Origin: DSBG01 sp049975365 | Lineage (GTDB): Bacteria > Desulfobacterota > Desulfomonilia > UBA1062 | NCBI GenBank assembly: GCA_049975365.1 | Contig: JBNGDS010000007.1 | Coordinates: 4,192 to 68,191, forward strand | Direction of reading: 5' to 3' | Length of the DNA: 64,000 nt | Part shown: positions 9,137-19,050 of the stretch, piece by piece | How positions within the stretch are numbered: the first letter of the stretch is position 1 | Layout: each line of letters starts with the position of its first letter | Translations under genes and position numbers: made by a program | The notes under the pieces: generated by a model | What the model was told of the DNA's origin: nothing | Seen by the model: the letters and a program-made list of their open reading frames with translations, nothing else | The model's database searches: none

Positions 9137-10105
9137 TTATAGATTTACGGGGTTGTCCCATGTCCCGTAAGATGTTCCCTTGAGTTCTCCGACGTATTGT
9201 TCTGCTGAAAATGCCGCCGTTGCTCCATCACCGCAGGCGGTTACCACCTGCCGAAACAGCTTTTTGATACAGTCTCCACAGGCAAAGATGCCCGGGGCAG
9301 AGGTCTTCATGTCACTGTCTACAGTGATATATCCACCTTCATCTAAGCTCAGCACTCCCTGCACGAAGGAGGTGTACGGGATGTTCCCCGTGAAGATGAA
9401 TACCCCTTCGGCATCAATGACCTTCTCCTTCTCCGGATTATTGACATCCCTGATCCTGAGCCCGGTTACAGCAGTGTCTCCCAGAATCTCTGCAACAACG
9501 GCATTCCATTCAAAACCGATCTTTTCATTGGCCTGTGCCCTCTCCCTGAGGATTCCTGCGGCCCGCAGCCTGTCCCTGCGGTGCACGATGGTGACCTTCT
9601 GCGCAAATCGGGTGAGGAACAGGGCTTCCTGCACAGCGGTATCCCCTCCGCCGACAACAACGAGGTGTGCATCCTTGAAGAACGGGCCGTCACACGTTGC
9701 GCAGTATGAGACCCCTCTCCCGGTCAATTCCTCTTCGCCCCTTACATTGAGGTGGGCATACTCAGTTCCAGTGGCGATGATCACCGACAGGGCCTCAAAG
9801 GTAGACCCCGAGGTTGTCACTTTCCAACTCCGGTGTTCTCCGGAAGCGGAGTTTTCCAAAGAGATCACGTCATCCTCGATGATTTCCAGGCCGAATTTTA
9901 TTGCTTGATCCTTGAATTTCTCCACCAGTTCAAAACCCGATATGCCTTCAGGGAATCCTGGATAATTTTCAATGAGATCCGTGGTTGTGATCAGGCTCGG
10001 GTTAAACGCACTTCCGATCAGCAGAGATCTCATGGCCGCGCGTGACGTGTAGATCCCTGCGGTCAGTCCTGCAGGACCACCTCCGATGATGATGACATCG
10101 TACAT
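9137..10105 (-). CDS. trxB: Thioredoxin reductase
   Basis: Low-molecular-weight FAD/NAD(P)H thioredoxin reductase, 322 residues. The start at 10105 gives MYDVIIIGGGPAGLTAG, the usual N-terminus with the FAD GxGxxG. The redox pair is CATC (Cys135, Cys138) in the central nucleotide domain, with GGGDTAVQEA and the HRRDRLRA NADPH-type signature. The C-terminal FAD loop reads GIFACGDCIKK. It starts 4 bases after the arsR stop codon and is followed by trxA. Confidence 0.95.
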   Translation of the reverse strand: MYDVIIIGGGPAGLTAGIYTSRAAMRSLLIGSAFNPSLITTTDLIENYPGFPEGISGFELVEKFKDQAIKFGLEIIEDDVISLENSASGEHRSWKVTTSGSTFEALSVIIATGTEYAHLNVRGEEELTGRGVSYCATCDGPFFKDAHLVVVGGGDTAVQEALFLTRFAQKVTIVHRRDRLRAAGILRERAQANEKIGFEWNAVVAEILGDTAVTGLRIRDVNNPEKEKVIDAEGVFIFTGNIPYTSFVQGVLSLDEGGYITVDSDMKTSAPGIFACGDCIKKLFRQVVTACGDGATAAFSAEQYVGELKGTSYGTWDNPVNL

Positions 10106-10109
10106 GCCC

Positions 10110-10394
10110 TTATCCTTTCCAGGTTTTGTTTTTTCCCAGGAGAACAAACAGAGATCTCATGAAATCGGGATCCTTCAGGTAGTAACACCTGGAGTTACCT
10201 CTGCGGGTACAATCCACAATGCCGCTGGCCTTGAGCACTGACAAATGCTGGGATGCATTGACCTGGCTGATGTGAAGGCGATTTTCCACCTCTGACACAC
10301 ACCGTTCACCTTCCAGGAGCTCCCTGACCATTGAGAGGCGTGTTGGATGCCCGAGTGCCTTGAGAAACACAGTAATGTTCTCGTCTTCTCCCAT
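10110..10394 (-). CDS. ArsR-family regulator of the thioredoxin operon
   Basis: 94-residue ArsR/SmtB winged-helix protein: LKALGHPTRLSMVRELLEGERCVSEV, then helix-turn-helix HISQVNASQHLSVLKASGIV and the wing RRGNSRCYYL. Three cysteines (about 32, 62 and 70) replace the paired ELCVC motif of true arsenic sensors, so a thiol-based redox or metal signal is possible. First gene of an operon with trxB and trxA, which supports control of thiol homeostasis. A palindrome in its promoter is annotated separately. Confidence 0.88.
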   Translation of the reverse strand: MGEDENITVFLKALGHPTRLSMVRELLEGERCVSEVENRLHISQVNASQHLSVLKASGIVDCTRRGNSRCYYLKDPDFMRSLFVLLGKNKTWKG

Positions 10395-10404
10395 TCATTG
10401 ACCT

Positions 10405-10422
10405 ATAATATAAGCATATTAT
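10405..10422. promoter_or_regulatory. Palindromic operator candidate for the ArsR regulator
   Basis: The perfect inverted repeat ATAATATAAGCATATTAT (7-bp arms, 4-bp centre) lies 10 bases upstream of the arsR start codon in a very AT-rich stretch. Symmetry, length and position fit an ArsR-family dimer site. Autoregulation of the arsR-trxB-trxA operon is inferred. Confidence 0.55.
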
Positions 10423-10517
10423 TATATACTAATAATCAACTTTGCTTTCATAGTCAAGCCTTGATTTTTTCTTCCCACGACGTACTATGGTAGGGGAAGA
10501 TAGAAGGAGGACAAGGC

Positions 10518-11057
10518 ATGCGACGATTCAGTATCCTCTGTATAATCGCACTCTCTTTTCCCCTGATGTGCCACGGAGCAGGGTATGTGTGTGCGAACTA
10601 TGCTGTTGGTGGAAAAATTGATGAGCCGAGTCTAGGCATCGAACTGGGAGGAATTTTCCTCTCCTCCCTTCATCCAACCGGAGGAGCACTCAGCGTCGGG
10701 CTGGGAGTCAGTATTGCCGACACCGATGAAGATCCACCATCGGCAGAGGAACCTCCGGTCACTGAACCCGTCTATAGTGCTCTTCGGGATTACAATGACG
10801 GGAATGAGCAGGAGGTCACCCTCACCTTTGGAGCAGAGATGATACCCGCCTTGTTTGCTGTCGTGGGGGTGGGATATGCAAGCCAGGACGTCACGACCAT
10901 TGGTACCGCAGGCGACCAGCGATATGAGGTCGATTCCGAAACCGATACCAACATCTCTTTCATGGTCGGTCTGCGCTATGTGATACACGGATTAAACGCT
11001 GGAATCGGCTACCACACCAGACGGGGGGTCATGGCAAGTCTCGGTATCGCATTTTAA
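10518..11057 (+). CDS. Exported protein, probable small outer-membrane barrel
   Basis: 179 residues. A signal peptide (RRFSILCIIALSFPLMCHGA) is followed by short alternating strands rich in Gly and Tyr, such as GALSVGLGVSIADTD, TLTFGAEM, FAVVGVGYAS and NAGIGYHTRRGVMASLGIAF. The chain ends in Phe, as outer-membrane barrel proteins usually do. I do not recognise the family. AGAAGGAGGAC is a strong ribosome site. It is divergent from arsR. Confidence 0.55.
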   Translation: MRRFSILCIIALSFPLMCHGAGYVCANYAVGGKIDEPSLGIELGGIFLSSLHPTGGALSVGLGVSIADTDEDPPSAEEPPVTEPVYSALRDYNDGNEQEVTLTFGAEMIPALFAVVGVGYASQDVTTIGTAGDQRYEVDSETDTNISFMVGLRYVIHGLNAGIGYHTRRGVMASLGIAF

Positions 11058-11320
11058 GGTGTTAGGATCTGTCGAGTATTTCCAGGAACAGCAGATTACC
11101 TATCGGGATTCACGTTCATGACTCGTTCTCCAGGCAACGGATCTCTCATTGTCCATGATTACACCTTTGTGATCGTTTCTGGTGCAAAGGAGGTGAGCTG
11201 TTGTTCTCGTGGAGAATAGAAATTTCTTGATACACGCTCGACGATGACCTATGAGAGAAGAACATGAGAGCGGAGAGAGACATCCACCGCCATGGAAGGG
11301 GATCAGGAGAAACGTATCGA

Positions 11321-12736
11321 GTGTGGGGAGTGGGTATCAGACGATACTGCTTCATGGTGGTCGTTCTGCTCTCCTGTTCGGTAACGCTGGCTGGGTGTGC
11401 GTATCTTCAGAACTATACAGTTCTCTCACGGCAGGCGCGGACGTCGCTTGCCGCTGGTAACTACCCAGATGCCCTTTCCGTTTTTCCAGAGAGTTCCGCC
11501 CGCGGGAAGGACGAGATTCTCATCCGCATGGAGAGAGGGGTGATTCTCCAGGCTATGGGGAGATTTCAGGACAGTGCAAACGAGTTCGAGCGTGCTGTAC
11601 GCAAGATCAGGGACAATGAGAACAGAGCAGTGATTTCAGCGTCCAGAACCGCTGCCCAGGCAGGGACACTCATCGTAAACGAGCAGGTCTTGCCCTATGA
11701 CGGTGAGGATTTCGAGAAGGTACTCATACATGCGCTCAATGCCGTGAACTATGTGCTGGGGGGAGATCTCGAGGGTGCGCGCGTGGAGATCCTGAACGCA
11801 TACAGAAGGCAGGACGAACTCGCCGAGAAACACGCACGGGATCTGATGAAGGCAGAGGAGGATCTTGCAGGTGCTGACTGGGAGAGGTCGTTTCAGAAAA
11901 CTGATAGAGAGGGCTTTGAAGCACTCAGGGAAAAGGCACAGTCCGTGCTGAGTATCTACCAGAATGCGTTTGCATACTATGTCTCGGCGCTCGTCTATGA
12001 ACTCAATCGCGAGGAAAATGATGCCTACATCGATCTGAAGAAGGCGATACGGGCAGCCCCGGGATGTAGGAGCATCCAGCAGGATTTGATTCGACTCAGC
12101 CGGGAACTCAACTTCCGGGAAGACGCCCAGGAGTGGGTGGAGCAATTCGGGGAGATAGAGATAGACAGTTCGCCGGGGATCGATGTCTTTGTTATCTTCA
12201 CCTTCGGTCTTGCCCCCTTCAAAGAAGCGGTGAGCTTCCCCATTCCCATAGGGAAAGGAGGATTTGTTTTCGCATCACTGCCGGTGTACCGGTTTACTCC
12301 CGCCACGATTCATTCTGGAGAGGTTCTTGCTGGGGGCACCAGTGTTGAGACATCCCTCCTCAGCGATACCGATGCCATTGCTGCGAGGAACCTCCTGGAC
12401 AAATTTCCCATTCTGTTCGCGAAACAGATCGCACGTTCCTACCTCAAGGCCCAGGCTTCCAGAAGTCTATCCAGGGAATACGGTGCACTCGGGGCCATAG
12501 CAGGGACAGTGGCCTCTGCGGTCACGGAGCAGGCTGATCTTCGTACGTGGTCAAGTCTTCCCAAGGAGATCCACGTGGCGCGAGTATTTCTTCCCGATTC
12601 TACCCGGAGATTTCTTCTGAAGGCCTTTCCTTCCGGACCTCTGCGGACGGTCGAACTTCCGGAAGGGACCAAGCATTGCATCGTGCTCAGCAGGGTGACA
12701 GATACAGACATGACCGTCCACACACGAGCATATTAG
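11321..12736 (+). CDS. COG3014-like lipoprotein with TPR-like repeats
   Basis: About 471 residues from the GTG at 11321 (AGGAG 11 bases upstream); an in-frame ATG at 11264 would add 19 residues and a less typical signal. A hydrophobic leader ends in the lipobox LAGC. Helical repeats follow (SLAAGNYPDALSVF, GVILQAMGRFQDSANEFERAV, YYVSALVYELNREENDAYIDLKKAI), then a beta-rich C-terminal half. It resembles the COG3014 lipoproteins that commonly precede YcfL and LpoB-type genes, exactly the order found here. Likely outer-membrane anchored and linked to peptidoglycan synthesis; the biochemical role is unproven. Confidence 0.7.
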   Translation: MWGVGIRRYCFMVVVLLSCSVTLAGCAYLQNYTVLSRQARTSLAAGNYPDALSVFPESSARGKDEILIRMERGVILQAMGRFQDSANEFERAVRKIRDNENRAVISASRTAAQAGTLIVNEQVLPYDGEDFEKVLIHALNAVNYVLGGDLEGARVEILNAYRRQDELAEKHARDLMKAEEDLAGADWERSFQKTDREGFEALREKAQSVLSIYQNAFAYYVSALVYELNREENDAYIDLKKAIRAAPGCRSIQQDLIRLSRELNFREDAQEWVEQFGEIEIDSSPGIDVFVIFTFGLAPFKEAVSFPIPIGKGGFVFASLPVYRFTPATIHSGEVLAGGTSVETSLLSDTDAIAARNLLDKFPILFAKQIARSYLKAQASRSLSREYGALGAIAGTVASAVTEQADLRTWSSLPKEIHVARVFLPDSTRRFLLKAFPSGPLRTVELPEGTKHCIVLSRVTDTDMTVHTRAY

Positions 12737-12751
12737 ATAGGAGGGAGAGAT

Positions 12752-13177
12752 ATGGTGAGGATTCTCAGGTACTGGTGGATATGCGCAGTAGTCCTTGCGG
12801 CATGTGCAGGAACTGCACCGAATGTACTTCACGTGCAGGCAACATCACAGGGACTCACATCAAAACAGGTGGAGATCAATGATGCATCCCTGGAAAGAAA
12901 ACTCACCTTCGGAGAGGTGAGCGTCAGGCCACTCGGTGGAGGAGCATCCATGGAGGCACAGGTGATGCTTCAAAACACGAGCATGCGGGATGTGAAGTTT
13001 GAGTACCGGTTCATCTGGTATGACTCTTCCGGATTTGAGATATCATCGGATACCGCATGGATGCCTTCCGTGCTCTCAGGAAAGGAGTCACGGGGATACA
13101 GATCCACCGCACCGGCTCCAAACGCGGTGAGCTTCAAATGCATGATCAGGAAACCGCAACCATTGACGGATTCATGA
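12752..13177 (+). CDS. YcfL-like lipoprotein
   Basis: 141 residues. The leader ends at the lipobox-like LAAC. The body has the YcfL (DUF1425) pattern: a mostly beta domain with QVMLQNTSMRDVKFEYRFIWYDSSGFEI and W-P-L-like TAWMPSVLSGKESRGYRSTAPAP. In enterobacteria ycfL sits just before lpoB, as here. It starts 15 bases after the COG3014-like gene with an AGGAGGGAGAG ribosome site, so the genes are one operon. Confidence 0.7.
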   Translation: MVRILRYWWICAVVLAACAGTAPNVLHVQATSQGLTSKQVEINDASLERKLTFGEVSVRPLGGGASMEAQVMLQNTSMRDVKFEYRFIWYDSSGFEISSDTAWMPSVLSGKESRGYRSTAPAPNAVSFKCMIRKPQPLTDS

Positions 13178-13208
13178 TCACGAGACACAGACAGGAGGTA
13201 ATGAGCAC

Positions 13209-13805
13209 ATGAGAAACATTGCAGGAATACTGGCGATCGGTGTCTTTTTCCTGGCATTGGGGGGCTGTGCAACCACACCGAGTGTGAGTTACGGCAGCCC
13301 GGAACAGGTCGAGACCGTCACGGAAGAGTTTGGATCGACAGATCTCCAGATGATCGCTGAGAAGATGGTGAATTCCCTGCTTGCAAGCCCGGTTCTCTCC
13401 ACCGGCCAGCGCCCCGTATTCTACGTGCACACGGTAAGGAACAAGACCGATGAGCACATCGACACGAAATCCGTAACAGACAAGATACGGGTGACTCTCC
13501 TGAAATCCGGCAAGGTGAGGTTCACCGCAGTCAACGAGGTCAACGATGAGATGGTGAAGCAACTGGAATATCAGACCAGTTCGGGGATCGTGGATCCGAC
13601 GACGGCAAAGTCCTTCGGAAGCCAGGTTGGGGCGGATTATTTCCTCTACGGGGAACTCGCCTCCATCAAGAAATCCGCGGGAAGGGTCAGAGATGTGTAC
13701 TTCAAGTTTACCCTGAATCTCGTGAATATTTCAACCGGCCTCATTGAGTGGGCGGACGAGAAGGAGATCAGGAAACAGGCAAAGAGACCTCTTCTCGGAA
13801 GCTAG
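13209..13805 (+). CDS. lpoB: LpoB-like penicillin-binding protein activator lipoprotein
   Basis: 198 residues with a lipoprotein signal ending LGGC. The fold region matches LpoB/COG3417: ADLQMIAEKM-like TDLQMIAEKMVNSLLASP, then RPVFYVHTVRNKTDEHIDTKSVTDKIRVTLLKSGKVRF, and the C-terminal GADYFLYGELASI...LNLVNISTGLIEWADEKEIRK. In E. coli LpoB reaches through the peptidoglycan to activate PBP1B. Here it is the third gene of the lipoprotein operon. Whether a matching PBP exists is not visible in this window. Confidence 0.82.
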   Translation: MRNIAGILAIGVFFLALGGCATTPSVSYGSPEQVETVTEEFGSTDLQMIAEKMVNSLLASPVLSTGQRPVFYVHTVRNKTDEHIDTKSVTDKIRVTLLKSGKVRFTAVNEVNDEMVKQLEYQTSSGIVDPTTAKSFGSQVGADYFLYGELASIKKSAGRVRDVYFKFTLNLVNISTGLIEWADEKEIRKQAKRPLLGS

Positions 13806-13958
13806 TCCCCCGGGTCTTACCGGTGTTTGGCAATCCATTCTGAAAAAGGAAGGATTGCCTCCCTGTATCCTGTTCGAGGCGGGTTCCCGAGTCTCCATGA
13901 TTCCCTTCGAAGAGAAGACAGGGGGATTTTCGGCAGAATCGCCCAAGGTATCTTGGTC

Positions 13959-13987
13959 TTGACTGGTTCTAGAGAAACAGATACATA
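13959..13987 (+). promoter_or_regulatory. Candidate sigma-70 promoter
   Basis: TTGACT (13959-13964), a 17-bp spacer and TACATA (13982-13987), about 34 bases before the membrane methyltransferase gene. The -10 match is weak. Confidence 0.35.
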
Positions 13988-14020
13988 GCTAAGAACATTG
14001 AATGCAGGGGAGGGGAGCGC

Positions 14021-14566
14021 ATGACGTTGCAGGATAGACTGGAGAAGATCACGGGCAGGACTCTTCCCCTGTACGGTCTTATTGTTCTCCTGGTGATTTT
14101 TGCGAATCCCTCATGGACGTCCTGCTTCTTTGGATTTCTCTTTGTCCTCGCCGGAGAGGCCCTCAGATTCTGGGCGACAGGACACTTGAGAAAGAATGAG
14201 GAACTCACAACCTCGGGTCCGTACGCCTACTTGCAATCCCCCCTCTACCTGGGGAGCTTCATCATCGGTACAGGTCTCTGTATCATGGCGAGGAATCCCG
14301 TGATCTGGATACTCACGTCTCTGGTGTTTTTTACCTCCTACATTCCCAGGAAACAGGAGCGTGAATGGGGCAGACTGGAAAGGATGTTCGGAGAAGAATT
14401 TCTCACATACAAGAGCCAGGTGCCCTATTTCATCCCCCGTTTCGATCCGTATCCTGCAGGGAGCAAGCATCTCTGGTCGTTCGCCCAGTCAATCGAGAAC
14501 ACGGAACATCAGACAGGACTCGCTGTGCTGCTTATCTCTTTCTTTATCTTCGTTCGTGTGTTCTAG
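14021..14566 (+). CDS. Membrane methyltransferase of the isoprenylcysteine carboxyl methyltransferase type
   Basis: 181 residues with four or five hydrophobic segments. The C-terminal half carries the ICMT/PEMT-like signature: RFWATGHLRKNEELTTSGPYAY, LQSPLYLGSFIIGTG, then EREWGRLERMFGEEFLTYKSQVPYFIPR. Family members methylate small molecules or lipids using SAM at the membrane. The bacterial substrate is unknown. It stands alone after the lipoprotein operon with its own candidate promoter. Confidence 0.75.
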   Translation: MTLQDRLEKITGRTLPLYGLIVLLVIFANPSWTSCFFGFLFVLAGEALRFWATGHLRKNEELTTSGPYAYLQSPLYLGSFIIGTGLCIMARNPVIWILTSLVFFTSYIPRKQEREWGRLERMFGEEFLTYKSQVPYFIPRFDPYPAGSKHLWSFAQSIENTEHQTGLAVLLISFFIFVRVF

Positions 14567-14688
14567 GTGCATCCCACGCCCATGAACAAGGAGCGGAGAA
14601 ACAGCCGGATCCGTTCTTGAATAAGTCCCTCGTGTGCGCACGTACTCATCCGGTGACATGAATGAAAAATTGAAGATCGGGACGATTC

Positions 14689-15609
14689 CTAGGAAAGGAA
14701 ATCAAGCCAGTCAGTGTGTCGTGGATCCTTCCCCTTCACTACAGCAAAAAACGCGTCCTGAACTGCTTTTGTCACAGGCCCCGGTTTCCCATCGGCGATG
14801 GTTCGATCATCGATTTCTCGCACAGGGGTGACCTCTGCCGCAGTCCCAGTGAAGAATACCTCGTCCGCTATGTAGAGTTGATCCCTGCTGAACAGCTGTT
14901 CACGTACCTCATAGCCAGACTCTCTTGCAAGGGTGATAACTGTATCACGGGTTATTCCCGCGAGCACGGTAGTCACCGGGGGTGTGAAGAGAACACGGTT
15001 TTTCACGTAAAAGATATTTTCCCCACTGCCTTCGGCCACATACCCGTAGGGATCGAGCATCAGGGCCTCATCGTAGCCGACACGTGTCACCTCCATCTTG
15101 GACAGGATGGAATTCGCATAGTTCCCACTCACCTTCGCCTTGGTGAGCATGATGTTCGGGTGATGCCTGGTGAAGGATGACGTCTTCACCCGGATACCCT
15201 TGGACAAACCATCATCCCCGAGGTATGCACCCCATTCCCAGCAGATGATGGATACCCGGATGGGGTTGTTCCCGGGGTGTACTCCCATGACCCCATCTCC
15301 AATGAACACAATGGGTCTGATGTAGGACTCCTTGAGGCCGTTGGCTGCAATAGTCTGCTTGGTTGCCTCCATGATCTCCTGCTCGGAGAAAGGAATCTCC
15401 ATGAAGTAGATCTTTGCAGAGTTGAAGAGTCTTTGAGTGTGTTCCAGATGCCTGAAGATGGCTGATCTCCCATCTGCACACAGGTAACACCTGATCCCTT
15501 CGAATGCTGCTACCCCATAGTGGAGGCTGTGGGTGAGAACATGGACGTTTGCGTTGTCCCAGTCAATGAGCCTGCCATCAAACCAGATCTTCTTCAATTT
15601 AGCGACCAT
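14689..15609 (-). CDS. ilvE: Branched-chain amino acid aminotransferase
   Basis: 306-residue fold-type IV PLP aminotransferase interconverting Val, Leu and Ile with their 2-oxoacids. Seen: KIWFDGRLIDWDNANVHVLTHSLHYGVAAFEGIRCY at the N-terminus, the PLP lysine within MLTKAKVSGNYANS, EALMLDPYGYVAEGSGENIF and the C-terminal FFTGTAAEVTPVREID. Length matches E. coli IlvE (309). Single gene, divergent from the cyclase gene across an assembly gap at 15670-15679. Confidence 0.95.
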   Translation of the reverse strand: MVAKLKKIWFDGRLIDWDNANVHVLTHSLHYGVAAFEGIRCYLCADGRSAIFRHLEHTQRLFNSAKIYFMEIPFSEQEIMEATKQTIAANGLKESYIRPIVFIGDGVMGVHPGNNPIRVSIICWEWGAYLGDDGLSKGIRVKTSSFTRHHPNIMLTKAKVSGNYANSILSKMEVTRVGYDEALMLDPYGYVAEGSGENIFYVKNRVLFTPPVTTVLAGITRDTVITLARESGYEVREQLFSRDQLYIADEVFFTGTAAEVTPVREIDDRTIADGKPGPVTKAVQDAFFAVVKGKDPRHTDWLDFLS

Positions 15610-15669
15610 AGCAACACTACCTCATGATAGATTCACATTCAAATCATTATCATCTATTTTGATATCAAG

Positions 15670-15679
15670 NNNNNNNNNN
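15670..15679. other. Assembly gap (10 N)
   Basis: A run of exactly ten N, so the real distance between ilvE and the cyclase gene is unknown and promoter elements here may be missing. Confidence 0.99.
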
Positions 15680-15772
15680 GGTCAACACAAAGTTCGATAG
15701 TTAAGTGGTTTGGCTTGACTGCGAACCACGGAAGATTATTCTTTATCACATACAATGTAATGGGAGGATTCC

Positions 15773-18700
15773 ATGCAGGGAGGTCGTCGTGAATTCTGTC
15801 CCCGGTGTAGGCATGGTCTTGGACGCACTGATATATTCTGTCCCCGGTGTGGACTGAAGCTAACACATACCCCGACAACCCAGGAACACCGTTTTGTGAC
15901 AGTGCTCTGTTCCGATATCAGTGGATACTCAACACTTTCGGAGTTGTTGGATCCGGAGGAACTGAAGGATCTCGTTGATGGTCTGTTTACCAGTGCAAGC
16001 AGGATCATACGCTCGTACGGAGGGATCGTGGAAAAGTTCATCGGTGATGAAGTCCTCGCATTGTTCGGGATCGATCACATTCACGAAGATGATTCCATCA
16101 GGGCCATCATGGTGGCGCTGGAGATCCACCGCTGTGCAGAGAGCATGGATCATATCCTCAGTTTNNNNNNNNNNGGATACGTATGCATACTGGGATCAAT
16201 GCCGGAATGGTGCTCGTCGAACGCGATGCAGAAGTGTCTTCGGAACATGGAGCACTCGGTGTACCAATCAGTGTTGCTTCGCGACTGTGCGATATGGCTG
16301 AAGCAGGAGAAATTCTCATTGGAGGTTCTCTCAAGGATGATGCATCCCGATTCTTCGTGCTGGAGGATAGGGGAAGCCGAAGACTCAAGGGCTTCAGCGA
16401 GACCGTCCGTATCTACCAGGTGCTTGCCGAGCGGAAGACGCCGGTTTCTCTCCATCGGCTCAGTGGAGGAGCGCTGTCCATGGTGGGCCGCAAACGGGAG
16501 CTCGGGATCCTCACCGAAAAGGCTCTCAGGCTGAGCCGGGGAAGGGGAGATGCTGTCTGGATTAGTGGAGATGCGGGGATCGGGAAGAGCAGGTTGATTG
16601 AAGAATTCAGGAAACATCTTCCCGGGAGCATCAGATTTTCCTGTGCCATGTGCCTTGATTACGCCAGGTATACCCCGTATTTTCCCATCTCAATGATTAT
16701 CAGAACTCTCCTTGGATTCAATGGTGAACTTCCCCGGGAAGAGTCTGTTCAGGCCCGTCTTTCATCACTTTCCATCAAACCTGAGTGCCGGGAATCTCTC
16801 CTGTTTCTCTGCGGCATACACCACTACAATGAGGTCTGTGCTCCTGAATCATGGAAATCCCTGGTGAGCGATGCTTTCTGCCATCTGGTGGAGACAATGT
16901 GTACTCAACAGCCTCTGGTGGTGTGTTGTGAAGACATTCACTGGGCAGATCGAACCTCCCTGGACGTTCTCGAGTATCTCGTTCACATGGTGTCGAAAAG
17001 GATGAGGTGTCTCCTGTTGCTGAGCCACCGGAGCGGATTCAGGAGTTCTCGTTCGGGTGCACATCTTCATCTGAGAGATCTCTCCAAGGCAGAAATCTCA
17101 GAGATGACACGGCGTATAACCCATCTCGATGAGATGCCGGAATCGATGAATACCTTTCTTTACCAGGAATCTGGGGGAAATCCGTTGTACCTGGAAGAGA
17201 TCGTACACTATCTCATCGAACGCGGTATTTCTCTCCATGGTCCTGTACCCCTCCGGGCGAAAAATCATATTCCTGTGTCCATCCACGGTCTCCTGGCTGC
17301 ACGGATCGACACCCTCGATGAAACCTCCCGGAGAGTCCTTCAAGAGGCATCGGTTATCGGGAAAATCTTCAGTAAGAATCTGCTTGCTGGTATCAGCGTA
17401 TCCCGGAGGCCACTCGATGCCTGCCTCCAACATCTCATCGATTCAGGATTTATCGTGCTGCATGACAGGCAGACCTACAGATTCAGACACTCTCTCACTC
17501 AGAGAGTTGCCTATCAAGGCATGCTTCGGAAAACCCGTGTCCGACTTCACAAAACCATCGCTCAGCTCCTTGAACAGACCCATGGAGACAGAAGGGAGGG
17601 GATGGCGGATATCCTCGCTCACCATTTTTTCGTTGGAGAAGCATATGAGAAAGCAGGACGATACAGTCTGGATGCGGCGAGAAACTATCACCGCGAGGGT
17701 TCATGGGTTGAGGCTGCGACCCACTATTGCACTGCGGAAACATGCATTGAACGCAGGACAGGGAAGGCGGAGAACCCGAGGGACCTCGTTGAGATATGGG
17801 AGGGAATCTGGAGCTGCAGCAGGATTTTCAACCCATCAATGGCACTGGGAGCCCTTGAGTCACTCGCGAGATACTACCGTGACAGGGGGTCCAGGCAGAA
17901 GGAGGCATTTGCATATATCAGGCTCATCAACCTCTACTCCCAAAAGGGACTTTTCATCAAGGCCCGTGAGACCTATCACAGGGCTATCCGGCTTTCACGA
18001 GGGGATCGTGCCATGACTGCTGCAGCCCAGACAGCCTATGCCTACACCTACACGTTCCTGGGAAAACCCACTGTGGCTTTAAGCTATCTCGCTCGTTCGC
18101 GGGAAAAGATCCCGGATGAAGAAACATTTCTGATGGCGGTCAATAGCCTGACCACGCTCGCCTCGCTGGTTTGGAAGGCCTCAATCAAGGAGGCTTTTCT
18201 CTGGTACACGCGAACCAAGAAACTCACTGTGCACTTCATGGATCTCGATCTCATGGCAGACCTCTGGCTGGGGTATCTGTCATACCTCACAGGGGATTTT
18301 GCCCAGGCAGAGACACTATGCACCAGGATCCACACCCAGGAACGGAAGCTCGGGGCTTTGGGTGGAGGACTCTCCTACCTTAGAATCCAGAGCACGATAT
18401 ACTTCAACTCCCGCTACACCGGAAATCTGAAACAGGCAAAGGCAGAACATGCACTCTTTGACGAACGGTATGGAGACATGGAAGGAAGCAGTGCACTGTC
18501 GGATCTCTATCAGGCGTGGATTAGTCTTGAAGAAGGTATGGTGCACCAGGCAAAAGAATTTCTGGAGAGAGCACTTCCCAGATTCAGAAATGGAATAGCA
18601 AACAGAGTTCCCTACGCCCTCAATGCCCTTGCCGAGACGTATCTGCACCTGGGAGAGGTGAAGCTGGCAGAGCGGTTTGCGGCGGAGAGCATTGACTGGA

Positions 18701-19050
18701 ACAGAAAACATGGGAACAAAGACCAGCTTGTTACGGCCAACAGGCTCATGGGGAAAGCCCGCGTGCGCAGCAAGGACTTCCACATGGCCGCCCATTTCCT
18801 TAAAAAGAACTCCAGGCTTGTCTCTTCCGGTACCATGAAACCCCACCTGGCGTGGGACTTCAGTGCATGGGGTGATCTGCACCGGGCGGCCGGAAATCAT
18901 GAGAAGGCCTCTGCATGCTTTCTTCGAGCACTGAAACTCTGGCAAGAGATGGGCAGTCTCTATCAGGTGCGCAAGATCAATACGTTACTGGCTCTCGTGG
19001 ATACAAGGTCAGATTTTTCGAAGGGATCTTCTCATCAGGGAGATTGTTAG
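15773..19050 (+). CDS. Class III nucleotide cyclase / AAA ATPase / TPR signalling protein (interrupted by an assembly gap)
   Basis: A very large signalling protein of about 1090 residues. An N-terminal double zinc ribbon (CPRC...CPRC, Cys9/12/23/26) leads into a class III cyclase domain with metal aspartates in SDISGYSTL (Asp48) and KFIGDEVLALFG (Asp92) and an adenine-selecting-type Lys88. After the N run the chain continues (MHTGINAGMVLVERDAE... PISVASRLCDMA...GEILIGGS) with the second half of the cyclase domain, an AAA/NACHT-like ATPase (Walker A GDAGIGKS, Walker B LVVCCEDIHWAD) and a long TPR-like C-terminus. The frame changes across the ten N because gap size is arbitrary. I read this as one intact gene, not a true frameshift. 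Likely product cAMP; the signal is unknown. Confidence 0.85.
16165..16174. other. Assembly gap (10 N) inside the cyclase gene
   Basis: Ten N within the cyclase catalytic domain. The upstream part reads in the frame of 15773 and the downstream part in the frame of 16183. Conserved sequence flows from one side to the other, so only a short stretch of unknown length is missing. Confidence 0.99.

Noticed and set aside
13829..13859. Hairpin GGCAATCC/GGATTGCC after the lpoB-like gene as a terminator
   Set aside because: The 8-bp stem is perfect but there is no T run after it and the loop is long, so I do not list it as a terminator.
16183..19050. Separate ATPase/TPR gene starting at 16183
   Set aside because: The first residues are the second half of the cyclase domain; the apparent start is an artefact of the ten-N gap.
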